Positions 1 through 5,826 of a stretch of 5,956 bases of DNA are shown here, in pieces; positions within the stretch are counted from its first letter, which is position 1; every line of letters starts with the position of its first letter. A program made the translations under genes and the position numbers. Origin of the DNA: Anaerolineae bacterium (GTDB lineage: Bacteria; Chloroflexota; Anaerolineae; B4-G1; DUEL01); NCBI GenBank assembly GCA_016926575.1, contig JAFGOJ010000222.1:1-5956 (forward strand), given 5' to 3'. The notes beneath the pieces were generated by a model, which saw nothing but the letters and a program-made list of their open reading frames with translations, made no database searches and was not told where the DNA came from.

Positions 1-6
1 GAAAAT

Positions 7-44
7 CGCCTGTAGGGGCGACGCATGCGTCGCCCCTACAGGCG
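7..44. repeat. Perfect 38-bp palindrome with GTAGGGGCG arm
   Basis: The two halves, 7-25 and 26-44, are exact reverse complements with no loop, centred between 25 and 26 on GACGCATGCGTC. Outside the core lie TGTAGGGGCG and CGCCCCTACA. It lies in the gene-free 3' flank of the large gene and probably belongs to an intergenic palindrome family. It could form a cruciform, or a hairpin in either transcript. Confidence 0.85.
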
Positions 45-74
45 CGTTGACCGGAACCCATTTGCGGAAGGGGT

Positions 75-119
75 CCGGGGAAACCGGGAGGTAAACCGCA
101 GGTTTACCCGTTTCCCCGG
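75..119. repeat. Two-tier hairpin
   Basis: The outer stem is CCGGGGAAAC (75-84) with GTTTCCCCGG (110-119), 10 bp. The inner stem is GGTAAACC (90-97) with GGTTTACC (101-108), 8 bp with a 3-nt loop. They are joined by an asymmetric bulge (85-89 against 109). A stable structure in RNA from either strand; no T-tract follows it, so it is not a classical terminator. Confidence 0.7.
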
Positions 120-126
120 CGGGGTA

Positions 127-143
127 CAGGGGCGGAGCCCCTG
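127..143. repeat. Short GC hairpin
   Basis: CAGGGGC (127-133) pairs with GCCCCTG (137-143) around a GGA loop. It directly follows the larger hairpin ending at 119 and is part of the same palindrome cluster. Confidence 0.65.
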
Positions 144-165
144 CAAGGCATTGTTGAACGAGGGC

Positions 166-184
166 GGCGGGTTTGAAACCCGCC
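166..184. repeat. GGTTTGAAACC-core palindrome with a GTAGGGCG-type arm
   Basis: GGCGGGTTT (166-174) and AAACCCGCC (176-184) are exact reverse complements around G175. The right side continues into CTACAGG (185-191), so 181-191 nearly repeats the right arm of the palindrome at 31-42 (one C fewer). The left arm has lost its GTA. The following CCTAC (184-188) and GTAGG (195-199) can form a small alternative hairpin. I read it as a degraded member of the same palindrome family. Confidence 0.7.
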
Positions 185-304
185 CTACAGGGCCGTAGGC
201 TTATTTTCTAAACAGGGGCAATCCCGGGCCGATTTCGGACATCCTCTGAAGGCCAAAATGGGGAACACCACACATTGGGCGTCAGGCGCGGGCACGATTC
301 TTTC

Positions 305-3300
305 TCAATATCGCACGACCAACGGCAGGTACACCCGGTTGCTCGCGGCGAACAGGGCGAACTGTGAAAGATGGTCTGTGTCGACGGTAATCTGCGCTTC
401 ATCCAACGCCCGCGTCGGCAGCACTGCCCATGTGTGAACCTGGGTGTCCCGCTGGCTCACCTGCGCCGTCTCCCAGCATACCCACGCCGGCAGGTTGAAC
501 GTGAGCGTCACGCTCACCCCCTGCGTGACGGTCAAGGGAATGCCGTGCAGGTCCGTCAACGCGATTTCCGCATGCCGCACCATCGCCACCTCCGCCGACC
601 GCCCCGGCAGCTCGCCCGTCGGCTCCAGTTCCGTGACCGCCAGCGCGACGTTCTGTACTGCCCCCGTCAGGAGTATCGACCCGTCCCCGGCGTCGACCTG
701 ATGCGCCGCGCCGCCCACGTAGGGCAGCGGCACCAGCCACAGGCTATGCACAAAGTTGTAGAAGCCTACGCCCTGGACGTTCTGCGCCATCACCCACAGT
801 TGGCCGTGCTCGTCGCCGGCCAGCTCGGCAACGGCGACGCGCGCCGGATCGAGCAGAGCGAATGCCCCGTTCTCGTAACTGACCAGCCCCGCGCCGCTGC
901 CCAGGTAGAGCACGCCGCCCGCGCGCGCCAGCGCGTCGACGGTGGCATCCGGCAGCCCGGGGATCGTGACCCACGCGCCCGCTTCGAAGCGCCCGAACGT
1001 CCCATCGGCCGTCGCGCCCCATACTGCGCCGGTTTCGTCCACTGCCAGGGCGGTGAAGCGGGACGCTGGCAGCCCGTCGGCGGCGGTGAAGGCCGTCCAT
1101 ATCGTGCCGTCGTAGCGCGCCAGACCGGCGGGCGGCGCACACCAGACCGTTCCGTCCGGCCCCACCGCGACGCTATCGACCCACTCACCCGCCAGCCAGT
1201 TGCTCCAGGTCGCCCCGTCGAAACGGCCCACGCCATTCTCCGTGCCCACCCACACACTCCCGTCTGGGGCGACCGCCACGTCGCGTACCGCGCTGCCCAT
1301 CGGCACGGCGTGGGCCACCGTCTGGGCGGCGGTGTGGTGGACCAGGTCACCATCCCGCGTGCCGAACCACGCCTCTGCCCCGTCGAGCGCCAGGGACGTG
1401 ATGCGGTAATCGACGAAGACCTGCACCACCGAGCGGGGCAACATCTCGTAGGGCACCAGCACCGGCGGCGGTTCCGGCACCGGGCAGGCGGTCGCGGCCG
1501 CCTCGGCGCGGGCCGGGAGAAACAGGTAGTGTTGGAGGAACGCGTCCCAGCGTGTCTGTAGAGTCATTCGCCAGTCCGGGCTGTCGATGTACTCGCTACA
1601 CTCGCAGACGTCGGATATCGGGAAATAAATTGCCAGGCCGTGGGTGTTGTCCAAATTCCATTTCTTGGAATTCGGGTGGTAAGGCCGTGAGTGGGCGTAG
1701 TGTGCCACCACAGCCGCGCTCACGCTGGTCATCACGTCGCGCGCCGCGCTGACGACGGCGGTGTGGGTGATGGCCTGGCTGGCGAGTTCTCCGAAGTGGT
1801 ACAGGTCGACGTAAGGGGCAGATGGGTTCAACTGCATGGCGTTGTCGCCGTCGAGGGTCTGCACCTGGGCGCGCAGTTCTGCGACCTGGGCCCGGTGGGC
1901 CGAATTTGTATCGATGTAGTCGATCAGCGCCTGCGCGAAGAGGTCGGTGTGCGCGGCGACGGCGTCGACCTGCGCCAGGTCGATGGCCGAGATCGTCCCG
2001 GGCAGGCCTGTGGCGAGGTGCGCGTTGTAGATCGCAGCGATCGCTGCGGCCAACTGGCTTGGAGTCGTGCCCGGAACTGTGGCAGCGGCGTATTCGTCGT
2101 AGGCGAAGAAGCCCCAGCCCAGATTCTGCGAGGCGACCAGATAATCGGCGCTGGGGCCGACCTCGTAGGCGGTCTCCAAGAGGCCCATCAGGCAGGCGTC
2201 GAGGAAGAGCACGTCGAGCGGGTCACTCCCGCCGGCGGCGATCGTCGTCAGGGCAGATTCCAGGTCCGTTTGGACCGCGAGGAACTGGTCGTCGCCACTG
2301 GTCTCGTCCCAGGCGACGCCGGTGGTGCCCCGTCCGTGGTCGGCGATGGCCAGCAGCGTGTGGTCGGCGGGCGCGTAGCCGCGCGCCCAGGTGACGAAAT
2401 CGACCAGCGTCTGCGGGGCATCCATGGCCGCCTCGCCCATGAACCAGCGGTTGACGCCGGTGCGGTAGTTGCCGCCGGACTGGATGTGGTAGCGCCAGGT
2501 GTCGCCGTTTGCAGGGCCGTCCAGCAAGGCCACAATCGTCACGTTGGGAGTGACCGGCGCGGCCTCCAGCCGGTCGAGGGCGACGCGCAGCCGGCCGTAG
2601 AGGTTGTTGTCGCCCGCCAGGTAGAGGATGAAGAGCCACTCGGGGGCCGGGCGGACGGTGAGGAGGTGGGTCAGCGAGTGGGTAGCTCCCAATGCGTCCC
2701 GCACCTGGAGGTGCACGGTAGCGTTGCCCGCGGCAAAGGTGTGGGTGACGGCTTGGGTGACGGGCAGGAAGGGCGTGTCGTAGACGCCGTCGGCGTTCCA
2801 ATCGAAACGGGCCGCCGTAGCTGCGCTGGAGCCGGAGGGGTCGAAGGTGAAGACGGTGTTCGCGTCGCCCGTGGCGGGTTGGACGGCCAGGTGCGCGGTC
2901 GGGCCGCTCCACCCGGAGGGTTGGACGATGATGCGCGCAGTTTGGACGTTCGTATCGTGCCCCTGGAAGACGGTCAGGGAGGCGGTGTAGCTGCCCGCGG
3001 CGTAGACGTGGGTCAGGTTGGGCAGCGTCGACGTGGCACCGTCGCCCAGGTCCCACAGGTAGGCACCGGCGGTGACGGTGGCGGTGAACGCGACGGTGAG
3101 GGGCTCGATGCCGCTGAGGGGGGTGGCGCGGAAGTCGGCTGCGGGCGGTGGGGCGACGATGAGCGTTTCGGCGTGTGCGGCCGTGCCGCCAGGCCCTGTG
3201 ACGGTCAGGGTGACGGTGTAGGTGCCGGGCAGGGTGAAGGTGGGTTCGTCGAAGCGTGCGCCGCTGAGACGGCCGTCGCCCAGGTCCCAGGTCCAGGCGG

Positions 3301-5227
3301 TGACGTCGCCGCTGGTCTGGGGGACGAGGGAGACGGAGAAGGGCGATGCCCCGGTGGTGGGGAGGGTGAAACTGGCGGTAGGCGGGGTGGCGTCGGCTGC
3401 GCGTGGGGCCTCGACCTGCCGGGTCGGCCGGTGGGCGAAGGGGTACTCGTAGGCGCCCATATCGACGATGGGGGGCGTACCTGCGCCGGTATCGGGCGCA
3501 TCGAGCATGTCGACGAAACGCGGGTTGTTGTCCAGGTCGGTGGTGATGGCGGGGGGGACGGCGGCGTTGTTTCCCGCGTCGATGGCGGGGGAGAAGGCGT
3601 CAAGGTGCAGGTCGCCACTGGCGGGGTCGACGAAGAAGGGGTGCGTATCGAGATTGCCACCGCCGTCGCTGCCGAGACTGGCATCCCATCCCGCGCCGCT
3701 GCCGCCGCAGCCTTCGATCAGGCAGTAGGCGACGTTGAGAGAGGCGCTCATGTTGTGAATCTGCGCGCCGGTGGCGGCGGCGTTGCCCCACAGAATGGTG
3801 TTGTGGAGCTGCGCAGTGTTCAGGTAGTTGAAGATCCCGCCGCCTTCACCGGTGGCCGAGTTCGCGTAGAAGCTCACGTTGACCAGTGTGGCGTCGCTCG
3901 CGCAGTTGAACACCGCACCGCCATTGGCGTCTGCGTGGTTGTTCCAGAAGACGACGTTGGTCAGCGTCGTGTGCGCGGGTTGTGTCCAGTCGATTGCGTA
4001 CACCCCGCCGCCGTCGGTGGTGGCCGAGTTGGCGTGAAAGACGGCGTGGGTCAGGGTGACGTTGCTTTCGGAGTTGTAGAACCCACCGCCGTACTCCGAG
4101 GTATTGGAGTAGAAGGCGACGTTGGTGATGCTGCTGTCTGCGCGGCTGCACAGCATCCCGCCACCACCGTAATCGCGGGCGGCGTTGTTGCGGAAGGTGA
4201 GGTGGGTCACGGCCATGGGCGCGTCTTCGTTGAACAGCCCGCCGCCCCAGTTGAGCGCGAAGTTACCCTGGAAAGTGGTGTTGCGCACGGTGGGGCTGCC
4301 GAACAGGACCACCATGCCGCCGCCTCTCTCTCGATCGTCGTTCAGTGGGCCGTCCGCCAGCCCGCCGGTGACCACGAAGCCGTCCAGCACGGCCGTCTCG
4401 CCGACGGCGTTCCCGGTGACGACGTGGTAGGCGTTGCTGCCCACAATGCCGGCTGTGTCGACGGTGACGCCGTGGGTGTCGGTGAGGTCGTTGCCGTCCA
4501 GGTCACCGCTGAGCACAGTGACGTGTGCCGCCCAGTCGCGCTCGTCGCGCGCGCTCTCCCCTCCGGCGAAGCCGCCGTAGAGCGCGACGCCGTCGGCGAG
4601 CTGGAACGTGGCGCTGCGGGTGATTCCGGCGGTGGGGGTGTAGACCCCGGCGGCGACCCAGATCTCGTCGCCAGGCCGGGCCGCGTCGAGGGCGGGTTGG
4701 AGCGTGGTGAAGGCGTGATCCCAGGATGTGCCGTTGTTCGCGCCGCCGGCGCTCGCGTCGACGTAGATGATCGGGCCGGGGGTGGTGGGGTCGAAGAGGC
4801 CCAGGTCGATCTGTTGGCTGCCGGGCTGCACCGTCCATACGCGGGTGGTGATCAGTTCGCTGAACACGGCGGTCACGGTTAAAGGTGTTCCCGGTTCGAC
4901 GTTGAGAGGGGCGGCGCTGAGACTGGCGCTGTAGTAGGGGGCGGGATTGTCGACGGCGTAGGTGGTGGTGACCGTCACGCTGGCCCCGGCGGGGGTGGTG
5001 AGCGTTACCTGAGCGCCCTGGATGGCCTCGTCGTCGAGGTAGACGTAGCCGAAGACGCAGCAAACGCCGCCAGGGGTGGAGAAGCCACAGGAACGGGGCA
5101 GCGGCGGGGGCGTAGTCGCCGTTTCGCGGGCCGGCGCGGGTACCGCGGCGCGCGCAGGCAGGGCGAGGGTGGTGCAGAGCAGCACCACCAGGGCGAGCCG
5201 TGACCAGTTAGCCAGGCGTGACGTCAT
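305..5227 (-). CDS. Secreted multidomain surface protein with a peptidase C11 (clostripain) domain
   Basis: A 1640-residue exported protein, predicted to be an extracellular cysteine endopeptidase on a large adhesin-like scaffold. Visible parts in order: signal peptide 1-27 (MTSRLANWSR, hydrophobic core, ALPARA before cleavage); beta domain about 55-145 resembling carboxypeptidase-regulatory domains; beta-helix/choice-of-anchor Q domain about 152-596, closing with SPAIDAGNN (546-554), DLDNNPR (564-570) and DMGAYEY (589-595); three PKD-like domains 614-858; C11 peptidase about 863-1236 with His964 in DHGRG and Cys1012 in DACLMG; propeller about 1276-1523; beta-rich C-terminal domain about 1545-1627; tail RVYLPLVVRY. 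The start at 5227 is chosen because it is followed by the signal peptide and preceded by GGAGGT at 5 nt. An in-frame ATG at 5566 would add 113 unlikely residues, cross two hairpins and overlap the upstream gene. There is no lipobox and no C-terminal membrane segment, so the anchoring mode is unknown. The domain calls come from motif reading; the true substrate is unknown. Confidence 0.93.
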   Translation of the reverse strand: MTSRLANWSRLALVVLLCTTLALPARAAVPAPARETATTPPPLPRSCGFSTPGGVCCVFGYVYLDDEAIQGAQVTLTTPAGASVTVTTTYAVDNPAPYYSASLSAAPLNVEPGTPLTVTAVFSELITTRVWTVQPGSQQIDLGLFDPTTPGPIIYVDASAGGANNGTSWDHAFTTLQPALDAARPGDEIWVAAGVYTPTAGITRSATFQLADGVALYGGFAGGESARDERDWAAHVTVLSGDLDGNDLTDTHGVTVDTAGIVGSNAYHVVTGNAVGETAVLDGFVVTGGLADGPLNDDRERGGGMVVLFGSPTVRNTTFQGNFALNWGGGLFNEDAPMAVTHLTFRNNAARDYGGGGMLCSRADSSITNVAFYSNTSEYGGGFYNSESNVTLTHAVFHANSATTDGGGVYAIDWTQPAHTTLTNVVFWNNHADANGGAVFNCASDATLVNVSFYANSATGEGGGIFNYLNTAQLHNTILWGNAAATGAQIHNMSASLNVAYCLIEGCGGSGAGWDASLGSDGGGNLDTHPFFVDPASGDLHLDAFSPAIDAGNNAAVPPAITTDLDNNPRFVDMLDAPDTGAGTPPIVDMGAYEYPFAHRPTRQVEAPRAADATPPTASFTLPTTGASPFSVSLVPQTSGDVTAWTWDLGDGRLSGARFDEPTFTLPGTYTVTLTVTGPGGTAAHAETLIVAPPPAADFRATPLSGIEPLTVAFTATVTAGAYLWDLGDGATSTLPNLTHVYAAGSYTASLTVFQGHDTNVQTARIIVQPSGWSGPTAHLAVQPATGDANTVFTFDPSGSSAATAARFDWNADGVYDTPFLPVTQAVTHTFAAGNATVHLQVRDALGATHSLTHLLTVRPAPEWLFILYLAGDNNLYGRLRVALDRLEAAPVTPNVTIVALLDGPANGDTWRYHIQSGGNYRTGVNRWFMGEAAMDAPQTLVDFVTWARGYAPADHTLLAIADHGRGTTGVAWDETSGDDQFLAVQTDLESALTTIAAGGSDPLDVLFLDACLMGLLETAYEVGPSADYLVASQNLGWGFFAYDEYAAATVPGTTPSQLAAAIAAIYNAHLATGLPGTISAIDLAQVDAVAAHTDLFAQALIDYIDTNSAHRAQVAELRAQVQTLDGDNAMQLNPSAPYVDLYHFGELASQAITHTAVVSAARDVMTSVSAAVVAHYAHSRPYHPNSKKWNLDNTHGLAIYFPISDVCECSEYIDSPDWRMTLQTRWDAFLQHYLFLPARAEAAATACPVPEPPPVLVPYEMLPRSVVQVFVDYRITSLALDGAEAWFGTRDGDLVHHTAAQTVAHAVPMGSAVRDVAVAPDGSVWVGTENGVGRFDGATWSNWLAGEWVDSVAVGPDGTVWCAPPAGLARYDGTIWTAFTAADGLPASRFTALAVDETGAVWGATADGTFGRFEAGAWVTIPGLPDATVDALARAGGVLYLGSGAGLVSYENGAFALLDPARVAVAELAGDEHGQLWVMAQNVQGVGFYNFVHSLWLVPLPYVGGAAHQVDAGDGSILLTGAVQNVALAVTELEPTGELPGRSAEVAMVRHAEIALTDLHGIPLTVTQGVSVTLTFNLPAWVCWETAQVSQRDTQVHTWAVLPTRALDEAQITVDTDHLSQFALFAASNRVYLPLVVRY
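308..343 (-). other. C-terminal YLPL tail
   Basis: Residues 1629-1640, SNRVYLPLVVRY, are the last of the protein and follow a beta-rich domain ending HLSQFALFAA. From memory, short tails of the form [VIF]YLPLV-x-[RK] close many secreted Chloroflexota proteins. It is too short to be a membrane anchor and lacks LPxTG or PEP-CTERM features. A role in sorting or attachment is only a hypothesis. Confidence 0.6.
659..1402 (-). other. Beta-propeller of the two-component-regulator type
   Basis: Residues about 1276-1523 contain six to seven units with the pattern hxxhAhxxDGxhWhGTxxGhxRFDGxxW. The best are 1314-1344, 1350-1380 and 1391-1422; later units (1430-1459, 1466-1499, about 1509-1523) are more divergent. 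This matches the Reg_prop style repeat known from periplasmic sensor regions of hybrid two-component systems and from secreted proteins. No membrane segment or kinase follows, so here it is probably a ligand- or surface-binding module attached to the protease. Confidence 0.8.
1520..2641 (-). other. Peptidase C11 (clostripain family) catalytic domain
   Basis: Residues about 863-1236. The domain opens with WLFILYLAGDNNL (864-876), the usual first strand of this family. The catalytic dyad is His964 (codon 2336-2338) in LLAIADHGRG, and Cys1012 (codon 2192-2194) in FLDACLMGLLE. The His-Cys spacing of 48 is near that of known members. Asp1010, two residues before the Cys, sits where the P1-basic-selecting Asp lies in clostripain and PmC11, which predicts cleavage after Arg or Lys. 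HGLAIYFP (1196-1203) is the usual late motif of the domain. All expected key residues are present, so the enzyme is inferred to be active. Confidence 0.9.
2654..3388 (-). other. Three PKD-like domains
   Basis: Residues about 614-692, 693-769 and 775-858. The first two carry the hallmark WDLGDG (647-652 and 725-730), followed by the Gly-Thr-Tyr-Thr-Val or Gly-Ser-Tyr-Thr-Ala strand and Leu-Thr-Val typical of PKD domains. The third is divergent: FDWNADGVYDT (808-818) replaces the motif and looks like the Asp-rich variant found in many secreted bacterial proteins. They probably act as Ig-like spacers between the beta-helix and the peptidase. Confidence 0.85.
3767..4327 (-). repeat. Seven tandem beta-helix rungs of about 26 residues
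   Basis: Residues 301-487 of the large protein divide into seven units starting at Gly-Gly-Gly-like motifs at about 302, 328, 354, 380, 406, 436 and 462. Five of the units are exactly 26 residues (78 bp); the first is about 27 and the fifth about 30. The pattern is roughly GGGhxN, then a beta strand, hxN, xxF, xxNxA. This is the periodicity of a right-handed parallel beta-helix, with the glycines and asparagines at the turns. It is a protein-level repeat; the DNA copies have diverged. Such helices typically serve adhesion or carbohydrate binding, but no binding site is visible here. Confidence 0.85.
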
Positions 5228-5232
5228 ACGAG

Positions 5233-5238
5233 ACCTCC
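5233..5238 (-). promoter_or_regulatory. Ribosome binding site that fixes the start of the large gene
   Basis: On the minus strand this reads GGAGGT, a near-perfect anti-16S match, with a 5-nt spacer (CTCGT) to the ATG at 5227. It decides the start in favour of 5227 over the more distal ATG at 5566. I found no convincing -35/-10 pair; the only AT-rich stretch before it is about 5246-5268. Confidence 0.85.
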
Positions 5239-5276
5239 GAGACAGTTGATTTATTCCGAAAATAGAGCTCGTTCCT

Positions 5277-5317
5277 GTGGTGGTAGGCGCGCGATTCAAT
5301 CGTGCGCCTACCACCAC
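5277..5317. repeat. 41-bp near-perfect palindrome between the two genes
   Basis: The arm GTGGTGGTAGGCGC (5277-5290) pairs with GCGCCTACCACCAC (5304-5317). After one mismatch (5291/5303) pairing resumes with CGATT/AATCG, leaving essentially no loop around C5297. The GTAGG..GCG arm with a different core (GATTCAATC) resembles the palindromes at 7-44 and 166-184, suggesting the same family. Confidence 0.85.
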
Positions 5318-5327
5318 CAGACAATGT

Positions 5328-5358
5328 GCTCCCGCCGGGTCACGGGCCCGGCGGGAGC
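5328..5358 (-). terminator. Strong hairpin downstream of the small gene, possible terminator
   Basis: GCTCCCGCCGGG (5328-5339) pairs perfectly with CCCGGCGGGAGC (5347-5358), a 12-bp stem almost entirely G/C with a 7-nt loop. It lies 56 bp after the stop of the small exported protein. In the direction of transcription no run of T follows, so termination, attenuation or mRNA end-protection are all possible. Confidence 0.45.
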
Positions 5359-5414
5359 GCGGAGTAAAGCAGTCACACTTGTAGCGTGACAGGAACCCGC
5401 CTTGAGCAATGTTG

Positions 5415-5738
5415 TCACTCCTGCCAACAGCACTCGACGCTTTTCGTTTTGCCGTCGGAGCACGGGCAGGGCGGCGGTTCACCGAAGGGACCAGGCATAA
5501 CGGAGCGCGCGTTTGGGACGCCCAACTGGGGCCTGGAGATGTATTGCCGGCCGGGGAAACTGCCACCTGGCGAGATCAGTGCCGGTCCGTTGGCCAGCGG
5601 GCCATGGTACTTGCCCGTAGGTGGACTTGCCACAAGTGGCTTCTCGCTCACCTTTTGGGCCCAGACAGCCTGGACGGTCATGAAGCACATAAGACCTACC
5701 AGGCCGAGACAGAATAGAAAACGTAGCGATTTGAACAT
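5415..5738 (-). CDS. Small exported Cys-tailed hypothetical protein
   Basis: A 107-residue protein that I do not recognise. Residues 1-27 form a clear signal peptide: Phe-Lys-Ser-Leu-Arg, a long hydrophobic core, then AVWA before Gln28. The mature part (about 80 residues) is rich in Pro and Gly and low in predicted structure. It ends with Cys91-Pro-Cys93 and, ten residues later, Cys103-Cys104, followed by WQE and the stop. The four cysteines could form two disulfides or bind a metal; no known metal-site family is evident. The start is supported by AAAGGAG with a 7-nt spacer. It is the upstream neighbour of the large protease gene on the same strand, separated by 187 bp with two hairpins. The ORFs on the opposite strand here are weaker: they lack a signal peptide and recognisable domains. 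Export is fairly safe; function is unknown. Confidence 0.8.
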   Translation of the reverse strand: MFKSLRFLFCLGLVGLMCFMTVQAVWAQKVSEKPLVASPPTGKYHGPLANGPALISPGGSFPGRQYISRPQLGVPNARSVMPGPFGEPPPCPCSDGKTKSVECCWQE

Positions 5739-5745
5739 ACTGTTT

Positions 5746-5752
5746 CTCCTTT
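5746..5752 (-). promoter_or_regulatory. Ribosome binding site of the small exported protein
   Basis: On the minus strand this reads AAAGGAG, 7 nt before the ATG at 5738. Together with the signal peptide that begins directly at that ATG it supports the start. The DNA further upstream (about 5755-5840) is AT-rich relative to the rest of the window and probably holds the promoter, but I could not find a good hexamer pair. Confidence 0.8.
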
Positions 5753-5826
5753 ATAGAGTAGAATGGGCTTGCCCCCTAACTCAATAGACGTTCAAAGCGC
5801 TGTTTTTCCGAGGTGAAAAATCTTTG

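Larger units (their letters stand above)
1..304. other. Gene-free 3' flank of the large gene
   Basis: No credible gene on either strand. Positions 7-199 are crowded with the palindromes listed separately; together they probably end transcription arriving from the large gene, although no hairpin is followed by a T-tract in that direction. In 201-304 I see no repeat, RNA gene or clear regulatory site. Confidence 0.7.

Noticed and set aside
7..199. CRISPR array
   Set aside because: The palindromes differ from each other, are irregularly spaced and have no repeat-spacer pattern.
7..199. Classical intrinsic terminator of the large gene
   Set aside because: Hairpins are present, but none is followed by a T-run on the minus strand; the TTATTTTC at 201-208 follows a hairpin only in the plus direction, where no gene ends.
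371..1561. 396-codon open frame on the plus strand
   Set aside because: Same antisense register as the large gene; Arg/His/Pro-rich with no recognisable domain, and opposite the propeller and C-terminal domain.
3767..4327. Recent DNA tandem repeat
   Set aside because: The 78-bp units match at the level of protein pattern but not closely in nucleotides.
1691..4882. 1063-codon open frame on the plus strand
   Set aside because: It is in exact codon register opposite the large gene, where a stop appears only if the sense strand uses TTA, CTA or TCA, which are rare in a GC-rich genome. Its translation is low-complexity Gly/Val/Asp/Arg-rich without any domain, whereas the minus strand shows clear families.
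5147..5227. Lipoprotein signal (Cys18 in VVLLCTT)
   Set aside because: The residue before Cys is Leu, not Gly/Ala/Ser, and the Cys lies within the hydrophobic core; ALPARA followed by Ala fits ordinary signal peptidase better.
5228..5566. N-terminal extension of the large gene to the ATG at 5566
   Set aside because: It would overlap the small gene, cross two strong hairpins, bury the signal peptide at residue 114 and ignore the GGAGGT at 5233-5238.
5386..5787. 133-codon and 102-codon frames on the plus strand opposite the small gene
   Set aside because: No signal peptide or domain. The minus-strand frame has a ribosome binding site and a textbook signal peptide.
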